This document shows positions 42,619 to 51,070 of a DNA stretch of 64,000 nucleotides, in pieces. The stretch comes from Yoonia vestfoldensis. Its GTDB lineage: Bacteria; Pseudomonadota; Alphaproteobacteria; Rhodobacterales; Rhodobacteraceae. How positions within the stretch are numbered: position 1 is the first letter of the stretch; each line of letters starts with the position of its first letter. A program made the position numbers and the translations under genes. Under the pieces are notes generated by a model. That model was not told the DNA's origin and searched no databases. It saw only the letters and a program-made list of their open reading frames with translations. The stretch spans positions 1,488,001-1,552,000 of the forward strand of contig NZ_CP021431.1 of the NCBI RefSeq assembly GCF_002158905.1. The letters run 5' to 3'.

Positions 42619-45090
42619 ATGTTCACGTTGTTTCGCTGGGCTGTCCGTCTGACCACGGCCATGATCGTGCTGGGGGTCGGCCTGGCCGTGCTGGCCTGGT
42701 ATTTCGCCACAAGGTCCCTGCCCGATTATAACGCCACGACCGCGGTCGCAGGCATCGCCGCCCCGGTCGAGATCGTGCGCGACAATGCCAATGTGCCGCA
42801 TATTTTCGGGGCAAGCGATGACGACGTGTTCTTTGGCCTTGGCTATGCCCATGCGCAGGACCGGCTGTGGCAGATGACCATGCTGCGCCGCACGGTGCAG
42901 GGGCGGCTATCGGAACTTTACGGCAGCCGCACGCTGGGCATTGATAGCGTGCTGCGGCGCTATGATCTTTATACGGCGGCCACCGCGTCAGTCGCGGCGC
43001 AGGATGCGCGCACGCTGGCAGCACTGAATGCCTATGCAGCAGGTGTGAACGCCTGGCTGGACGAGGTGAACACGGGCGCCCTGGGCCGGGGCGCGCCGGA
43101 AATGTGGCTGTTCAACCATCCCATTGCCCCCTGGCAGCCCGCCGATTCCATCGCAATCTTGAAATTGATGGCGCTGCAATTGACATCAAGCCTGGAAAAC
43201 GAGGTTTTGCGCGCAAGGGTCTCGCTGGTGATCAACCAGGACCGGCTGCGCGATATCCTGCCCGATGATCCGGGCAGCGGTGTGGCGGCCCTGCCGTCCT
43301 TCGCCGCATTGGTGCCCGGTGTCGCGCCGAACCAGCCCGGCACGCGCATGGCCCATGATCCGCTGATGCCGGTGCCGCAGCGGGCTTTTGCGGGGGCGTC
43401 GAACGCCTGGGCCGCCAATGCGACGCGGTCTGCGACGGGATCGACCCTGCTGGCCAATGACCCGCATCTGGGGCTGACCGCACCCAGTATCTGGTTTCTG
43501 GCGCGGCTTGACCTTGCGGATGGCGGCGTGATCGGTGGCACAATCCCCGGTGTACCGGTGGTGCTGACAGGGCGCAGCGCCAATCTGGGCTGGGGGCTGA
43601 CCACGGCCAATGTCGATGATCAGGATGTGTTTCTCGAAGAGGTGAACCCCGCCAATCCCGCCGAATATCGCGGGCTTGATGGCTGGGAAAATTTCCGGAC
43701 CCGCGATGCGATCATCACCGTCAAAGATGCGCCCGCCGTCACGATCCGCCTGCGCTGGACCCAGAACGGGCCGGTGATGCCGGGGGATCAATTCGATCTG
43801 GGCACGATCACCCCCCCCGGCCATGTCACCGCCATCGGCTGGACCGCGCTATCGCCAGCGGATACGTCAATGTCGGCGGCCATGGCGCTGATGCGCGCGC
43901 GCAATGTCGATCAGGCGATTGCGGCGGGGCAATTGCATGTCGCACCTGCGCAGAATATCACGCTGGCCGACCGCAACCGCGTGGCGATGCAGACCATCGG
44001 TGCCATGCCGATCCGCGATGCGGCGCATCAAAGCCAGGGGCGCTATCCCAGTTTCGGCTATCTGCCGCAAAACCGCTGGCAAGGCATTTTCCCCTATGAA
44101 GACAACCCCCGTTTCGTGAACCCCGCAGGCGGGATCGTCGGCAATACCAATAACAAGATGATCGACCGGCCCTTTCCGCGCCATGTATCCTTTGACTGGG
44201 GCGACACCCAGCGCGTGATCCGCTGGCGGCGGTTGATGCAGGCGCGCGAGGTTCATACCCGCGACAGTTTCATCGAGGCGCAGCTGGATAGTGTCAGTTT
44301 CACCGCGCGCACCTTGCTGACCTTCATGGGGGCCGATCTGTGGTTCACCGGCGATGCCGCCCCTGACGGCACGCCCGAACGCCGCCGCCAGATCGCGCTG
44401 GAATTGCTGGCCGCCTGGAATGGCGAGATGAACGAACATCTGCCCGAACCCTTGATCTATGCCGCTTGGGCACGGGCCTTTCAGGCGCGGGTGATCCGGG
44501 ACGAGCTGGGGCCGCTGGCGGCCGAATTCACCCATCTGGACCCGGTGTTTCTGGAACGGATTTTCCGCGATATCGACGGCGCATCCATCTGGTGCGACGT
44601 GATCCAATCCGCCCCGGTCGAGACCTGCGCCGATATCGCGCGCCAAGCGCTGGACGAGGCGCTGATCTGGATCACCGAGACCCAAGGCAAAGCGGTCGAG
44701 GCTGTCCGCTGGGGCAATGCCCATGAGGCGATGCATGATCATCCGGTGCTGGGCACGACCCCGATCCTGGGCTGGATCGTCAATATCCGCCAATCCACCA
44801 GCGGCGGCGATAATACGCTGATGCGCGGCCGCACCCGTGGCACCGGCCCTGCGCCGTTCCAGAATGTGCATGCGGCGGGTTATCGCGGCGTTTATGATTT
44901 CGCCGATCCCGATAGTTCGGTGTTCATTTCCGCCACCGGCCAATCGGGCCATCCGCTGTCGCGCTATTACGACAATCTGGGCGAATTATGGCGGCGCGGT
45001 GAATATATCCCTATGTCGCTCGACCCCGATCTGGCCCGTGCGGCGGCTGTGGGTATCACGACATTGGTGCCGGTGGAGAGCGCGGAATAG
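42619..45090 (+). CDS. penicillin acylase family Ntn-hydrolase
   Basis: An 823-residue precursor that should cleave itself into two chains. The catalytic serine is Ser261 in FAGASNAWAANATRS, which becomes the N-terminus of the large chain after autoprocessing. The N-terminal hydrophobic segment (residues about 14-32) is a signal anchor or signal peptide, so the enzyme is periplasmic or membrane-bound. AHAQDRLWQMTMLRR and NDPHLGLTAPSIWF are family motifs. Relatives cleave penicillins, cephalosporins or acyl-homoserine lactones; substrate here is unknown. It starts 55 bases after livM. Confidence 0.9.
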   Translation: MFTLFRWAVRLTTAMIVLGVGLAVLAWYFATRSLPDYNATTAVAGIAAPVEIVRDNANVPHIFGASDDDVFFGLGYAHAQDRLWQMTMLRRTVQGRLSELYGSRTLGIDSVLRRYDLYTAATASVAAQDARTLAALNAYAAGVNAWLDEVNTGALGRGAPEMWLFNHPIAPWQPADSIAILKLMALQLTSSLENEVLRARVSLVINQDRLRDILPDDPGSGVAALPSFAALVPGVAPNQPGTRMAHDPLMPVPQRAFAGASNAWAANATRSATGSTLLANDPHLGLTAPSIWFLARLDLADGGVIGGTIPGVPVVLTGRSANLGWGLTTANVDDQDVFLEEVNPANPAEYRGLDGWENFRTRDAIITVKDAPAVTIRLRWTQNGPVMPGDQFDLGTITPPGHVTAIGWTALSPADTSMSAAMALMRARNVDQAIAAGQLHVAPAQNITLADRNRVAMQTIGAMPIRDAAHQSQGRYPSFGYLPQNRWQGIFPYEDNPRFVNPAGGIVGNTNNKMIDRPFPRHVSFDWGDTQRVIRWRRLMQAREVHTRDSFIEAQLDSVSFTARTLLTFMGADLWFTGDAAPDGTPERRRQIALELLAAWNGEMNEHLPEPLIYAAWARAFQARVIRDELGPLAAEFTHLDPVFLERIFRDIDGASIWCDVIQSAPVETCADIARQALDEALIWITETQGKAVEAVRWGNAHEAMHDHPVLGTTPILGWIVNIRQSTSGGDNTLMRGRTRGTGPAPFQNVHAAGYRGVYDFADPDSSVFISATGQSGHPLSRYYDNLGELWRRGEYIPMSLDPDLARAAAVGITTLVPVESAE

Positions 45091-45099
45091 AACTTTTAT

Positions 45100-45132
45100 G
45101 CCTCCGGCGGGGATATTTGGGCTCGGAAGATG
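45100..45132. repeat. dispersed intergenic repeat, GGGGATATTT type, copy 2
   Basis: GCCTCCGGCGGGGATATTTG followed by GGCTCGGAAGATG; differs from copy 1 (8760-8793) at a handful of positions. Lies between the convergent acylase and hflX genes and ends three bases before the hflX stop. Confidence 0.6.
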
Positions 45133-45135
45133 ATG

Positions 45136-46410
45136 TTACAGGCGGTTGAACCGTTCCTGTTGCAGCGCGGTCCACAGCACTGTCATCCGGTAACCGTCTT
45201 CTGTCTGCTGGTCATCGGTGACGATGCCGGCCTCGAAGAGCCAGGCGCGTTTGCGCCCTTCGGCGAAGGTCAGGGTCAGGACCTGTTCTGCGCGCGGGTC
45301 TTTGAGCTTTTCAGGGATCGCGGCCAGCAGGGCGGCCATGCCTTCGCCATTTAGCGCCGAGACCGCGAAAAGATCCTCGGTGCGCGCGGCCTGATTGACG
45401 CGGCTTTCATAGGCTTCGCCTTGCAGCAGATCGACCTTGTTCCAGACCTCGATCAGGGGCGCGTTTTCGGCGACGCCCAGTTTTTGCAGGATCGCCATGA
45501 CATCGCGCGCCTGTTCCTCGGTCTGGTCATGGCTGATATCGCGGATATGCAGGATCAGATCGGCGTCGAGCACTTCTTCCAATGTGGCGCGGAAGGCGGC
45601 GACCAATTCGGTCGGCAGATCAGAGATGAACCCCACCGTATCGGACATGATCACCTCGTCGCCCGTGGGCAGGGTGATCTTGCGCATCGTGGGGTCAAGG
45701 GTGGCGAAAAGCATATCCTTGGCCAGCACATCCGCGCCGGTCAGCATGTTGAACAAGGTGGATTTGCCCGCATTGGTATAGCCCACCAATGCCACGATCG
45801 GGAACGGCACTTTGGCGCGGGATGCGCGGTGCAGCGCGCGGGTTTTACCCACCTTTTCCAGCTGGCGGCGCAGACGCACCAATTGATCGTCGATGGCGCG
45901 CCTATCCGCCTCGATCTGGGTTTCGCCGGGGCCACCCACAAAGCCAAGCCCACCGCGCTGGCGTTCAAGATGGGTCCAGGCCCGCACAAGCCGGGTGCGT
46001 TGATAGGACAAAGCCGCCATTTCGACCTGCAACACGCCTTCGGAGGTGCGCGCACGGTCGCTGAAGATTTCCAGGATCAGCCCGGTCCGGTCCAGCAGTT
46101 TGACCCCCCAATCCTTTTCCAGATTGCGCTGTTGCACGGGCGTGACCGGCCCATCGACCAGCACCAGTTCCACATCGGCCGCCGTCAGCCTGTCCTTGAG
46201 TTCTGCAATCTTGCCTTTGCCGAATAATTTGCCCGCATGCAATTTTGGCAGGCGCACGATCTCGGCGCCGACGACATCAAGGTCGGGCAAGGCCGCGGCT
46301 AGCGCCACCGCTTCGGCCAGCGCCGGCACCGGGGCGCGGCGGCTGTGATCGGATTTCAGTTCAGGGTGCAGCACCCAGGCCCGCGTGACGGGCTTGTCGT
46401 GTTCGAGCAA
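45136..46410 (-). CDS. hflX: GTPase HflX
   Basis: A 424-residue ribosome-associated GTPase that rescues or splits stalled 70S ribosomes. The N-terminal glycine-rich region includes LLDRTGLILEIFSDRARTSE and QIEADRRAIDDQL; the GTP-binding domain has VALVGYTNAGKSTLFN (G1), DTVGFI (G3) and NKVDLL (G4). The stop of hfq lies two bases before its start, giving the classical hfq-hflX unit at the end of the nitrogen-regulation cluster. Confidence 0.95.
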   Translation of the reverse strand: MLEHDKPVTRAWVLHPELKSDHSRRAPVPALAEAVALAAALPDLDVVGAEIVRLPKLHAGKLFGKGKIAELKDRLTAADVELVLVDGPVTPVQQRNLEKDWGVKLLDRTGLILEIFSDRARTSEGVLQVEMAALSYQRTRLVRAWTHLERQRGGLGFVGGPGETQIEADRRAIDDQLVRLRRQLEKVGKTRALHRASRAKVPFPIVALVGYTNAGKSTLFNMLTGADVLAKDMLFATLDPTMRKITLPTGDEVIMSDTVGFISDLPTELVAAFRATLEEVLDADLILHIRDISHDQTEEQARDVMAILQKLGVAENAPLIEVWNKVDLLQGEAYESRVNQAARTEDLFAVSALNGEGMAALLAAIPEKLKDPRAEQVLTLTFAEGRKRAWLFEAGIVTDDQQTEDGYRMTVLWTALQQERFNRL

Positions 46411-46412
46411 AG

Positions 46413-46646
46413 CTATTCTTCGCCTTCATAAAGGCTGATCGGCTGCGCTGGCATGATCGTGGAAATCGCGCTTTTATAGACCAGCTGTGATTGACCATCG
46501 CGGCGCAGCAAGACGCAGAAGCTGTCGAACCAGGTGATCACACCCTGCAATTTGACACCATTCACCAGAAAGATCGTGACCGGCACCTTTGTCTTGCGGA
46601 CATGGTTCAGAAATGCATCTTGCAGGTTTGCTTTATCGGCGGCCAT
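46413..46646 (-). CDS. hfq: RNA chaperone Hfq
   Basis: A 77-residue Sm-like protein that forms a hexamer and pairs small RNAs with mRNAs. Start ATG 46646 ([18 protein letters not shown]) follows an AAAGGATG ribosome-binding sequence; another ATG 18 bases upstream adds six residues not seen in relatives. The Sm1 part is [17 protein letters not shown] and Sm2 is [10 protein letters not shown]. The usual Sm2 histidine of YKHA is Ser59 here. The C-terminal tail is short, as in most alphaproteobacteria. Confidence 0.96.
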   Translation of the reverse strand: MAADKANLQDAFLNHVRKTKVPVTIFLVNGVKLQGVITWFDSFCVLLRRDGQSQLVYKSAISTIMPAQPISLYEGEE

Positions 46647-46766
46647 GACGACATCCTTTGTCATTTTTCTTGTTTTTATGGCCGTGCTCCGGCCTTGCGG
46701 TCTGGCTGCCAGTATGTCGTGCCGGGCACAGAGTTTCCAGCCCCAAAAATGCAAAGCCCCCCGCGC

Positions 46767-48287
46767 CTAGCGTTGCCAGATCTCGGGGTTGAAAAGTGCG
46801 ATGATCGCCAGCGTCTCGAGCCGGCCCAGCACCATGGCCCCGGCCAGCACCATCTTGGCGGCATCGGGCAGATCGGCATAGAAAATGGGCGTTTCGGCGG
46901 CAACCACGGCCAGCGGGCCGGTTGTTGACAGGGCCGCAACGGTCAGGACCATGGCAGTTTCAAACGCCACGCCGGTCAGCGATAAAAGCAGCATCACCGC
47001 CGCGATGCTGATCGCGAAAAGCATGAAGAACACCCAAGAGATATGCGCGCCCTGTCGCCGGATGCGCCGCGCATCGCGCCCGCCGCCGCCCACCGATGAG
47101 GGCGACAGCAACCGTTCCTGTTCGCGTTCCAGATGCCGGAACAGCGCATAGATCCGCAGCAGTTTCACCCCGCCGGCGGTGGTGGCCACCCCGCCCCCGA
47201 TCAGCGCCAGCCCGATCAGGAACAGCCCCGGCGTGGACAGCCGCGACCAATCTGTCGCCGCGCCCCAATATTGCGATTCAAACCCTGTCGTCGTCAGGAA
47301 AGAAGTCACCGAAAACAGCGTCCCCCAAAGCGCGCTGAGCATGTCGGGCAGGTTGAAATCGGCCTGCCCTTCGCTCGCACCGAAGAAATGCCGCAAGAAC
47401 AGCGCCGCCGTCGCCAGCCCGATCAGCACCAGCGCGGTCTTGAATTCGGGATCATGCCACAGCCGCTGGCGGCGTTCCCCTGCCAGCCCGCGCGAAAAGG
47501 TCAGCCGCGACAGGGCAAAGACGAAAAACGCAAAGATCAGCAATTCGCCAAGAAAGCCCGAGGCCGCGAAAGCCAGCCCGCCAATCGGCGTGATCCCCGA
47601 TGTGGACAGCACCGCCATCGCATGGGCCAGCGCGATATAGGGCCGCTCGCCCAGGATCACCAGCCCGATCCACAGCATCGCGGTCAGCCCGGCATAGACC
47701 GGCGTCAGCGCCAACGTATAGCGCACCAGCCGTTCAGACGGGTCAGCGACCGCGCCGATCTGGGTGAAACTGCCGGTGGCCCCGCGCCCGACGGCGGCGG
47801 TGGCGCGGACCTCGAAGCCGCCAAGGTTCATCGGGGCAAAGATTGACACAGCCGTGATCCAGACCAGCAGCCCGCCCAGCCAGCCCACCATCGACCGCCA
47901 CAGATGCTGCGAGGGTGTCAGATCAGCCCCGCCCGGATAGACGCTTGCCCCGGTGGTGGTGAAACTTGACACCATTTCGAACCAGGCATCCAGAAAGCTG
48001 GTATTGCCCACCGCCTCGTAGAAGGGCAGCGCGAACATCAAGGGCAGCACCGAAAAGGCGGCCAGCAAGCCGATCAGCTGGCTGCGCGCGATATTGGCGG
48101 GGGCATAGCCCGACATGGTCAGCCCGATCAGCAGCGTCAGCACCGAAAACAGGATGAAGCCGTAGAAAAACACCCGCATCGTGGTGAAATCCTCGACCAC
48201 GGCGGCATGGGCGGCGGGCAGCAGCATGGCGATGGCGCCCAGCCCCATCAGCACCACAAAGAACGGAAGGCGGATGATCCACTGCAT
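46767..48287 (-). CDS. trkH: Trk potassium uptake protein TrkH
   Basis: A 506-residue potassium permease with about ten to twelve helices and four P-loop-like segments, e.g. MVSSFTTTGASVYPG, MAVLSTSGITPIGGL, SVTSFLTTTGFESQYW and ALSTTGPLAVVA. The start overlaps the trkA stop by one base (TGATG), so TrkA and TrkH are translated together. TrkH needs TrkA, which binds NAD(H) and gates the channel. The 120-bp gap to hfq should contain the hfq promoter. Confidence 0.95.
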   Translation of the reverse strand: MQWIIRLPFFVVLMGLGAIAMLLPAAHAAVVEDFTTMRVFFYGFILFSVLTLLIGLTMSGYAPANIARSQLIGLLAAFSVLPLMFALPFYEAVGNTSFLDAWFEMVSSFTTTGASVYPGGADLTPSQHLWRSMVGWLGGLLVWITAVSIFAPMNLGGFEVRATAAVGRGATGSFTQIGAVADPSERLVRYTLALTPVYAGLTAMLWIGLVILGERPYIALAHAMAVLSTSGITPIGGLAFAASGFLGELLIFAFFVFALSRLTFSRGLAGERRQRLWHDPEFKTALVLIGLATAALFLRHFFGASEGQADFNLPDMLSALWGTLFSVTSFLTTTGFESQYWGAATDWSRLSTPGLFLIGLALIGGGVATTAGGVKLLRIYALFRHLEREQERLLSPSSVGGGGRDARRIRRQGAHISWVFFMLFAISIAAVMLLLSLTGVAFETAMVLTVAALSTTGPLAVVAAETPIFYADLPDAAKMVLAGAMVLGRLETLAIIALFNPEIWQR

Positions 48288-49663
48288 CAGAAAAAGTCGA
48301 TACTGACCTGCAACAGCCGTTCCACCTCTGGGACATCGGCGGTCATGGCGAAAATGGCGATGACATCGCCTTCTTCGATCCTGGTCTCGGCGGTGGGGCG
48401 GATCACCTTGCCTTCCTTCATCATGCCGCCGATCAACGTGCCTTCGGGGAAATCGATATCCTTGATCTTCTGGCCCGCGATGGGCGAGGTGCTGAGAACC
48501 TGCGCCTCGATCACCTCGGCCTCGGCATCGCCGATGGAATAGACATTGCGCACCCGGCCATGCCTAATATGGCGCAGGATGGAACTGACCGTCGTGGCGC
48601 GCGGGTTGATATAGGCGTCGATATCCAGCGGCCCCATCAGCGGCACCAGCGTCGGGTCATTGACCAGACAGATCGCCATGGCACAGCCCATTTCCTTGGC
48701 GCGCACAGCGGCCAGCAGGTTGGTTTTATCGTCATCTGTGACCACCAGCACGGCATCGGCATTCATGATCCCGGCCTCGTCCAGCAGCGCGGTATCCAGC
48801 CCGTCGCCATGCAGCACAATGGTCCGGTCGAGCGCATCAGCGGCGCGTTCGGCGGCGGTGCGGTCTTTCTCGACCACTTTGACGCGGACCCGTTCAGAAC
48901 GCGATTCCAGCGCCAGCGCCACGCCAAGCCCGACATTGCCGCCGCCGATAATGACGATCCGTTCCTGTTTCGACTGCGTCTTGCCAAAGATTTCCAGCGT
49001 GCGGTTCAAATCCTCGGTATGGGTGAACAGATAGCATTCATCGCCCGCGAAGATCTGATCCCCGGCAGAGGGAACGAACAAGCGCCCCTCGCGGCGGATG
49101 CCCACGACAATGGCGCGCAGGGTCGAAAACAGATCCGTCAGCTGGCGCAGCGGCGTGTTGATCACGGGGCAATCATCGGCAATCGTGATCCCCAGCAATT
49201 GCGCCCGCCCGTCTAGAAAACTTTCGGTATCAAAGGCGGCAGGGGCGGCAAGGCGCTGCAAGGCGGCCTCGGCCACTTCGCGTTCGGGGGAAATCACCAC
49301 ATCGATGGGCAGATGGTCCTTGCGGTAAAGATCGCCGTAGGCGGGGTCCAGATAGGTCTGCGCGCGCAGCCGCGCGATCTTGCGCTGCACGGCAAAGACC
49401 GAATGGGCGACCTGACAGGTGACCATATTGACCTCGTCCGAATAGGTGGCGGCGATCACCATATCGGCATCGCGCGCCCCTGCCCGTTCCAGCACATCGG
49501 GATGGCTGGCAAAGCCGGTCACGCCCTGCACATCCAGCGTATCGGTGGCACGGCGCACCAATTCGGGGTTGTTATCCACGACGGTGACGTCGTTTTGTTC
49601 GCCCGACAGATGGCGCGCGATCTGCCACCCGACCTGCCCTGCGCCGCAAATGATGACTTTCAT
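48287..49663 (-). CDS. trkA: Trk system NAD-binding subunit TrkA
   Basis: A 458-residue peripheral membrane protein with two RCK units. NAD-binding glycines are in VIICGAGQVGWQIARHLSG (first unit) and IIGGGNVGLGVALALESRS (second); each is followed by a TrkA_C domain, e.g. FVPSAGDQIFAGDECYLF. It controls TrkH opening in response to nucleotide. Its ATG overlaps the ntrX stop (ATGA, 49660-49663), linking nitrogen regulation and potassium uptake on one message, as in other alphaproteobacteria. Confidence 0.95.
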   Translation of the reverse strand: MKVIICGAGQVGWQIARHLSGEQNDVTVVDNNPELVRRATDTLDVQGVTGFASHPDVLERAGARDADMVIAATYSDEVNMVTCQVAHSVFAVQRKIARLRAQTYLDPAYGDLYRKDHLPIDVVISPEREVAEAALQRLAAPAAFDTESFLDGRAQLLGITIADDCPVINTPLRQLTDLFSTLRAIVVGIRREGRLFVPSAGDQIFAGDECYLFTHTEDLNRTLEIFGKTQSKQERIVIIGGGNVGLGVALALESRSERVRVKVVEKDRTAAERAADALDRTIVLHGDGLDTALLDEAGIMNADAVLVVTDDDKTNLLAAVRAKEMGCAMAICLVNDPTLVPLMGPLDIDAYINPRATTVSSILRHIRHGRVRNVYSIGDAEAEVIEAQVLSTSPIAGQKIKDIDFPEGTLIGGMMKEGKVIRPTAETRIEEGDVIAIFAMTADVPEVERLLQVSIDFF

Positions 49664-51063
49664 GCAAGATCACCGTCGATATAGGCGACACGGCCGCCCG
49701 ATTTCGATGTGGTCACCACGCCCAGCGATTTAAGCTTGCGATGCAGCGCCGAGCGTTCCATCCCCACGAAAGAGGCCGTGCGGCTGATATTGCCGCCGAA
49801 CCGGTTGATCTGGGTCAGCAGATATTCGCGTTCGAACAATTCGCGCGCCTCGCGCAGGGGCAGCGTGGCCAGCCCGCCTGCCAGCACGATCCGGCCGGAA
49901 TCGTCGGTGTTTTCCTCGGTCGAGGGCAATTCGCGCGCGGAGATGTCACCGCGACTTTCACCAAGGATCAGAACACGTTCCATGACGTTCTTCAACTGGC
50001 GCACATTGCCCGGCCAATGCATCGTCTGCAACAGCGCGCGCGCATCATCGGCCAATTTGCGCAAAGGCAGCCCTTGGGCCGTGTTGAACAGCGTGATGAA
50101 ATGTTCCGCCAGCACGGGGATATCCTCGCGCCGTTCTTCCAGCGACGGGACCGCGATGGGCACGACATTCAGGCGGTGATATAATTCCTGCCGGAACACG
50201 CCTGCCACGATCGCGGCTGAAAGATCGCGGTTGGTGCTGGAAATCACGCGCAGATCGACCTGCACCTTATCGGTGCCGCCCACGCGCTGGAACCGCTGAT
50301 CCACCAGAACCCGCAGGATTTTCGACTGCGTGCCCAAGGGCATATCGGCGACTTCGTCAAAATAGATCACCCCGCCATTGGCCTCTTCCAGCAGGCCGGG
50401 TTCGATCCCGCGGCCCGCATCCTCGCGGCCGAAAAGCACCTCTTCCATGCGGTCGGGGGCGATGGTGGCGGAACTGACGGTCACGAAAGGCGCATTGGCG
50501 CGGGCGGAATTGGCATGGATATAGCGCGCGGCGATTTCCTTGCCCGCACCCGCAGGGCCGGTCAGCATCACGCGGCCATTGGATTTCGTCACCTTGTCCA
50601 GCTGCGATTTCAACATCCGAAAAGCCGCACTTTCACCGATCATTTCGGCATGGACACCCTCGCCACGTTTGAGTTCGCTGTTTTCGCGGCGCAGGCGCGC
50701 GGTTTCCATCGCGCGGCGAATAACGACCATCAACTGGTCGATATTAAACGGCTTTTCGATGAAATCATACGCCCCCTGCTTGATCGCCGCGACCGCGATC
50801 TCGATATTGCCATGCCCCGAGATGATCACGATCGGCACATCGGGATGGTCGCGTTTGACGGTCTTGAGGATATCGATCCCGTCCATGCTGCTGTCTTTGA
50901 GCCAGATGTCGAGGATCATCAGCGCCGGCACCTCTGCCGCGATCTGCGCCATGCATTCATCCGACGTGCCCGCCAGCCGCGTGGTGAACCCTTCGTCGCG
51001 CAGGATATCGGAAATCAATTCCCGGATATCGCGTTCGTCATCTGTGATCAGGATATCGCCCAT
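49660..51063 (-). CDS. ntrX: nitrogen regulation response regulator NtrX
   Basis: A 467-residue response regulator with receiver (DILITDDERDIRELISDI; phospho-acceptor in MILDIWLKD), AAA+ ATPase (Walker A GPAGAGKE, Walker B GGVIYFDEVADM) and C-terminal Fis-type helix-turn-helix. The sigma-54 contact loop GAFTGA is absent: the corresponding region reads VLFGREDAGRG. This is known for Rhodobacteraceae NtrX and implies regulation of sigma-70 promoters. NtrY is the partner kinase, encoded just upstream with seven bases between. Confidence 0.95.
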   Translation of the reverse strand: MGDILITDDERDIRELISDILRDEGFTTRLAGTSDECMAQIAAEVPALMILDIWLKDSSMDGIDILKTVKRDHPDVPIVIISGHGNIEIAVAAIKQGAYDFIEKPFNIDQLMVVIRRAMETARLRRENSELKRGEGVHAEMIGESAAFRMLKSQLDKVTKSNGRVMLTGPAGAGKEIAARYIHANSARANAPFVTVSSATIAPDRMEEVLFGREDAGRGIEPGLLEEANGGVIYFDEVADMPLGTQSKILRVLVDQRFQRVGGTDKVQVDLRVISSTNRDLSAAIVAGVFRQELYHRLNVVPIAVPSLEERREDIPVLAEHFITLFNTAQGLPLRKLADDARALLQTMHWPGNVRQLKNVMERVLILGESRGDISARELPSTEENTDDSGRIVLAGGLATLPLREARELFEREYLLTQINRFGGNISRTASFVGMERSALHRKLKSLGVVTTSKSGGRVAYIDGDLA

Positions 51064-51070
51064 ATCGTCC

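Noticed and set aside
41178..42710. Minus-strand frame of 510 codons
   Set aside because: Antisense to livM, with low-complexity His/Gln/Pro content and no domain; the plus-strand permease is certain.
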